A DNA stretch of 42,214 bases, taken from positions 1 to 42,214 of the forward strand of contig JADGDJ010000013.1 of the NCBI GenBank assembly GCA_016744925.1. The letters are read 5' to 3'. This DNA is from Spirochaetaceae bacterium (lineage in GTDB: Bacteria > Spirochaetota > Spirochaetia > DSM-2461). The notes beneath the pieces were generated by a model, which did no database searches, was not told the origin of the DNA, and saw nothing but the letters and a program-made list of their open reading frames with translations. Shown in pieces: positions 39,007 through 42,214 of this stretch (position 1 is the first letter of the stretch; each line of letters begins with the position of its first letter). Made by a program: the position numbers and the translations under genes.

Positions 39007-40371
39007 ATGAAAAAGCTGATAAGTACTCTATTAATACTGATATTGTTCTCTATGATAGGATGGGCAACAACAGAGAATCAGGATGTCGATGATGTTTCAG
39101 GTGCGACACCCGAAGGTGTGGGATGGACGATTACTCTTACAGGTGTGCGAAGCGACACTCTGTGGCAGAGTGATGTTGAATTATGGAAAAGTGAGAACCC
39201 TCTAGTATCCATAGAGATGGAACTGGAGAAAAAAGGTGTGACAAACCTCTACAGCGGTGTTCTGCTCAAAGAAATAATAGCCCTTGTTGACGATCCATCG
39301 GGAGCCATGCCTGCTGAATTCAAGAATGACTTGTGGACTGAAGGATACGATGTCACTCTGACTGCTTCCGATGGTTACAGCGCCACATTTAACACAGCTG
39401 AAGTCTCTCCCGAAGATGTTCTTTTTGTTCTTACCATAGACAATGAATCGGTCCCGCCGATGATCGCCGGGAATGTTTCCGGTAAAGCATGGGTTCGCGA
39501 TCTGAGTGAAATAGAATTGAGCCTGGCCCCTGTCGATCTGACAGAAAACAGTTTCATGTTTGAACTGGAGATCAATGGAATAAATGCCGCTTACACTATT
39601 GCGGAACTGGAAGCCATGGATATTTATGTTGAAGACAAGGGAAGTTTTACAAATAGCCACGACAATACAACCGATTCAGTTTACGGAGGAGTCAGACTTG
39701 TAGCTCTTCTCTCTGAACATATGGAAGTAACAGAAGAAACCGCCATAAAAATTATTGCCATGGACGGATATGAGATGAGCTACGGCGGTGATATGCTACT
39801 CGATCAGGCTGATGGAGACTGGATTCTGGCTTTCAAAGAAAACGGAGAGTATATGCCCGAAGATCCCGGTTATATCCGATTGGTAAAAGTGGGTCCACAG
39901 AATCCCAACATCACCGGTCATGTTTCCGCCAGAATGATTCAGAAAATCACTACAGAGGGTAAGCCTTTTGAGAACTTCGAACTGATGATAGTTCAGAATG
40001 ACAAAACAGAAGTATTCGACAGACAGACCATGCAGAGCGGTATTATCACCAATAAAAATAGAGTTTCCTATTACGATAAAAAAAGCGAGATGAACATTGA
40101 GTATATGGGAATATCTCTCTGGAGACTACTCGAAAGACCGACCGGTTACAGAGCAGTGACAATTGAAGCCACAGACGGTTATTCCATAACACTTTCCAAT
40201 GAACAGATCGAATTGAATGATGATGTCATCCTGGCGATGTACACTGGTGATGATGAACTTCTCAGTGATAACGAATGGCCTCTGAGACTTGTATGGGACA
40301 AAGATGCCTCTGTAGTACCCGATGGGATCAAAGCGGTTCGCAACGTTGTTAAAATAACACTGGTATACTGA
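39007..40371 (+). CDS. Exported protein of three sulfite-oxidase-like (Moco-domain) repeats
   Basis: About 454 residues. Signal peptide (KKLISTLLILILFSMIGWA), then three copies of one domain at about 25-170, 175-320 and 325-454. Each has Y-x-G-[VI]-x-L followed by DGY-x-x-x-[FYL]: LYSGVLLKEII and DGYSATF; VYGGVRLVALL and DGYEMSY; EYMGISLWRLL and DGYSITL. A VSGK/VSAR-type late strand and PLRL/YIRL recall the oxidoreductase molybdopterin-binding fold (PF00174). There is no cysteine, so no normal Moco ligand; the fold is likely reused for binding. The ATG at 39001 sits on top of the AAAGGAG site, so 39007 is the start. Lies between binding-protein and permease genes of one operon. Confidence 0.8.
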   Translation: MKKLISTLLILILFSMIGWATTENQDVDDVSGATPEGVGWTITLTGVRSDTLWQSDVELWKSENPLVSIEMELEKKGVTNLYSGVLLKEIIALVDDPSGAMPAEFKNDLWTEGYDVTLTASDGYSATFNTAEVSPEDVLFVLTIDNESVPPMIAGNVSGKAWVRDLSEIELSLAPVDLTENSFMFELEINGINAAYTIAELEAMDIYVEDKGSFTNSHDNTTDSVYGGVRLVALLSEHMEVTEETAIKIIAMDGYEMSYGGDMLLDQADGDWILAFKENGEYMPEDPGYIRLVKVGPQNPNITGHVSARMIQKITTEGKPFENFELMIVQNDKTEVFDRQTMQSGIITNKNRVSYYDKKSEMNIEYMGISLWRLLERPTGYRAVTIEATDGYSITLSNEQIELNDDVILAMYTGDDELLSDNEWPLRLVWDKDASVVPDGIKAVRNVVKITLVY

Positions 40372-40377
40372 TAAATA

Positions 40378-42214
40378 ATGAAAAGGGGTCGAGTTTCGGG
40401 CAGTGATGCTCTTATGGGGATTCCCTTAGTCGTACTGATACTCCTCATAGGTATGGCCCCTTTTCTCACAGCTTTCACCGATAGTTTTTTTCACGACTTC
40501 TACGGTGAACGCTCATTTGCGGGACTTGAAAATTTCCGTTTTATTCTGGGAGATGCGGCATTCCCCTACAGTCTGAACATCACAGTTCTCTGGGCTGTTC
40601 TCAATGTGGGACTGGGATTGATATTCGGATTTCTCCTGGCTCTGAGACTGGTCTCCCGCAGGGGAGAAAAAGGTCATTTGCACCGATTCCTGCTTATCCC
40701 CTGGGGTATTCCCGTCTACATAGCGATTCCTCTGTGGAGATTTTTCCTTCACGGAAATGGAGGAGAATCGATAATAACAAGATTTACGGGGCTGCAGTTC
40801 AATCTGATGATGGATCCTCTGGCAGGATTTTCAGGTTCTCTCATCGTGAGTCTCTGGCTCAGTGTCCCCATTTCCGCTTTTGTCTTTGCCGGACATATGC
40901 GAAAAGTCAGCCGTTCAGTCATTGAAGCCGCCCGGATCGATGGCGCTAACGAGGGGGTCATTGCACTCCACATCTATGTTCCGGAAATTAAAGAAACACT
41001 TTTAGCTATGGGGGTTCTAAGCTTCATAAAGGCTTTCAAAGAGTTCACGCTGGTCTATATGATGACTGCCGGCGGGCCACCGCTGATCAGCGGTATTACA
41101 GAAAGGCATATTGTTGGAGCGACAACGACTCTTGGAGTTTTTCTCTATGAAATTTTCCTGCAGACCAACGACTGGGGGATAAACGCCGCTTATGCTCTGG
41201 TTATGGCAGCCATAATAATCTTTATCATGCTCTTTTGGGTTATGGTAAAAAGAGAAAGCCCTCTCAGATCGTTCCTACTGCTCTCAATACCAGTATTTCT
41301 GATTGGACTGGATCCTATTCTGTTATCATTTGCCGCGGCTTATATCTATGTCGCACTGAAGGATAAAACCGAGCTGAAAATATTTTCGGGAATCGCTGGT
41401 ATGCACTTCTTCTACTCAATGATGATGATAGGAACGAGAGGCTTCCTGAAGGGATTTCATCCGGGAATAGTACTGATTTTACTCATTTTACTGGTCAGGC
41501 GATTCAGAATAAAGAAAGAGGTAGAACGATTTCCCACGGCTCGGGGATTAAGCCTGGGGTCAGGATTGCTCTCTGGATATTTTATTGCCATAACGACTAT
41601 CCTTCTTTTTATGTTGGGATGGATGAGTCTTTCAGGAGTCAGCGCCTGTTATATAGATTCATTTATACCGCCTTATGCCAGTCTGAATAATTTCCTGACC
41701 ATATTCAGAGAAGAGGGGATTCTCAAATATTTTGCCAACACCTTTTTTGTATCTACAACTACTGCCATTCTTCTTCCTCTATTGATATTTCCCGGGGCTG
41801 TTTATTTAAATCGATCGGGAAAAAAAATGACTCTTGCCGTTTTGGGTTTTATTCAGATTATAGGTCTGGCAGGAGGAATGCACTCTTTAATTCCCCTCTA
41901 CAGGATTTTCAGAAGCTTTGGATTGGTGAATACATATGTACCTCTGATTCTGATTTACCTCTATCACGCCATCCCCTTTTCACTCTTTATACTGACAGCG
42001 TACCTGAACACTCTACCGAAATCATTCCGGGACCTGGCGTTAATGGAGGGGATGAATGAAATATCCTACGGTTTCAAAATATTATTACCTCTCTCTCTGC
42101 CCACATTGATAACAGTGGTAATGGCGGCATTCATCTCTGCCTGGAATGGCTTTCAGGCCCCATTGCTCTTTCTCAACGATGAAAATCTCTATACCATAAG
42201 CCTGAAACTCTATA
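40378..42214 (+). CDS. Fused MalF-MalG-type ABC sugar permease (3' end outside window)
   Basis: At least 612 residues in one open frame to the window edge. Residues 1 to about 290 form a MalF/UgpA-like permease with the coupling (EAA) loop EAARIDGANEGVIALHIYVPEI. A linker with two or three extra helices (SFLLLSIPVFLIGLDPILLSFAAAY) follows. A second MalG/UgpE-like permease then carries the loop RDLALMEGMNEISYGFKILLPLSLP. Most organisms encode these two halves separately; here they are one chain. It begins six bases after the previous stop, with no clear ribosome site, suggesting coupling. It imports the solute caught by the protein at 37513. Confidence 0.9.
   Translation, partial: MKRGRVSGSDALMGIPLVVLILLIGMAPFLTAFTDSFFHDFYGERSFAGLENFRFILGDAAFPYSLNITVLWAVLNVGLGLIFGFLLALRLVSRRGEKGHLHRFLLIPWGIPVYIAIPLWRFFLHGNGGESIITRFTGLQFNLMMDPLAGFSGSLIVSLWLSVPISAFVFAGHMRKVSRSVIEAARIDGANEGVIALHIYVPEIKETLLAMGVLSFIKAFKEFTLVYMMTAGGPPLISGITERHIVGATTTLGVFLYEIFLQTNDWGINAAYALVMAAIIIFIMLFWVMVKRESPLRSFLLLSIPVFLIGLDPILLSFAAAYIYVALKDKTELKIFSGIAGMHFFYSMMMIGTRGFLKGFHPGIVLILLILLVRRFRIKKEVERFPTARGLSLGSGLLSGYFIAITTILLFMLGWMSLSGVSACYIDSFIPPYASLNNFLTIFREEGILKYFANTFFVSTTTAILLPLLIFPGAVYLNRSGKKMTLAVLGFIQIIGLAGGMHSLIPLYRIFRSFGLVNTYVPLILIYLYHAIPFSLFILTAYLNTLPKSFRDLALMEGMNEISYGFKILLPLSLPTLITVVMAAFISAWNGFQAPLLFLNDENLYTISLKLY

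Overview
The window looks like chromosomal DNA of a diderm, probably free-living anaerobic or microaerophilic spirochaete. This is inferred from TTATAAC/GTTATAA recombination sites like those of the Treponema denticola chromosomal integron, from the periplasmic proteins, and from the style of the signalling genes; no rRNA or marker gene settles it. It falls into two parts.

Positions 1 to about 10.7 kb are an AT-rich mobile-gene region: a stretch of an integron cassette array. Nine attC-like sites (five of about 80-100 bp, one of 58 bp, three long ones of about 150-196 bp) separate small cassettes. These carry a CPBP membrane protease, VapBC, a methyltransferase, two different HigBA-type modules, HicBA (hicA frameshifted), a three-gene cassette (VanX-like dipeptidase, MORN-repeat protein, small membrane protein) and a DUF1801 protein. 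Toxin-antitoxin genes fill four of the eight cassettes, as in large sedentary integrons. No integrase gene is in view; site orientation puts it to the left. The right edge decays into an IS3-type transposase remnant, a GNAT gene, an AraC/GyrI regulator and a start-less higB fragment. A second repeated element overlies this region: about 15 small hairpins with different stems but the same cap (R-TCC-N-T). In most cassettes one sits 30-50 bp after the recombination point and another just before the next attC. I know of no described element that matches it.

From 10.7 kb to the end is ordinary chromosome. 10.7-13 kb: a YkgJ-type cysteine-cluster protein, a YCII-like protein and a membrane-anchored alpha/beta hydrolase. 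13.1 kb: a possible structured RNA with terminator. 13.3-15.5 kb: an OmpR-type regulator and its histidine kinase, the latter broken by an in-frame TAA. 15.4-19.1 kb: a two-gene xanthine-dehydrogenase-type hydroxylase with an unusual Moco-then-FAD fusion. 19.2-22.3 kb: a DipZ-like electron transporter followed by exported MsrB and MsrA, which together make an envelope methionine-repair pathway. 22.4-23.9 kb: a DUF4197 lipoprotein and methionine aminopeptidase. 23.9-25.2 kb: a NapH-like Fe-S membrane protein behind a perfect TGTGA-N6-TCACA palindrome, then a Crp/Fnr regulator. 25.3-32.5 kb: a four-gene signalling operon, CheR, stand-alone CheB, a three-receiver hybrid kinase and a second hybrid kinase. 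32.5-37.2 kb: a CPBP protease fused to an S66 peptidase, an unreported-size 41-residue basic protein on the minus strand, a ferredoxin-tailed aldo/keto reductase, a GNAT and a flavodoxin-ferredoxin protein.

37.5-42.2 kb is an unusual ABC importer: a solute-binding protein whose N-terminus carries a domain that recurs three times in the next secreted protein, followed by a single polypeptide joining both permease halves and running off the window. The repeated domain resembles the molybdopterin-binding fold of sulfite-oxidase relatives but has no cysteine.
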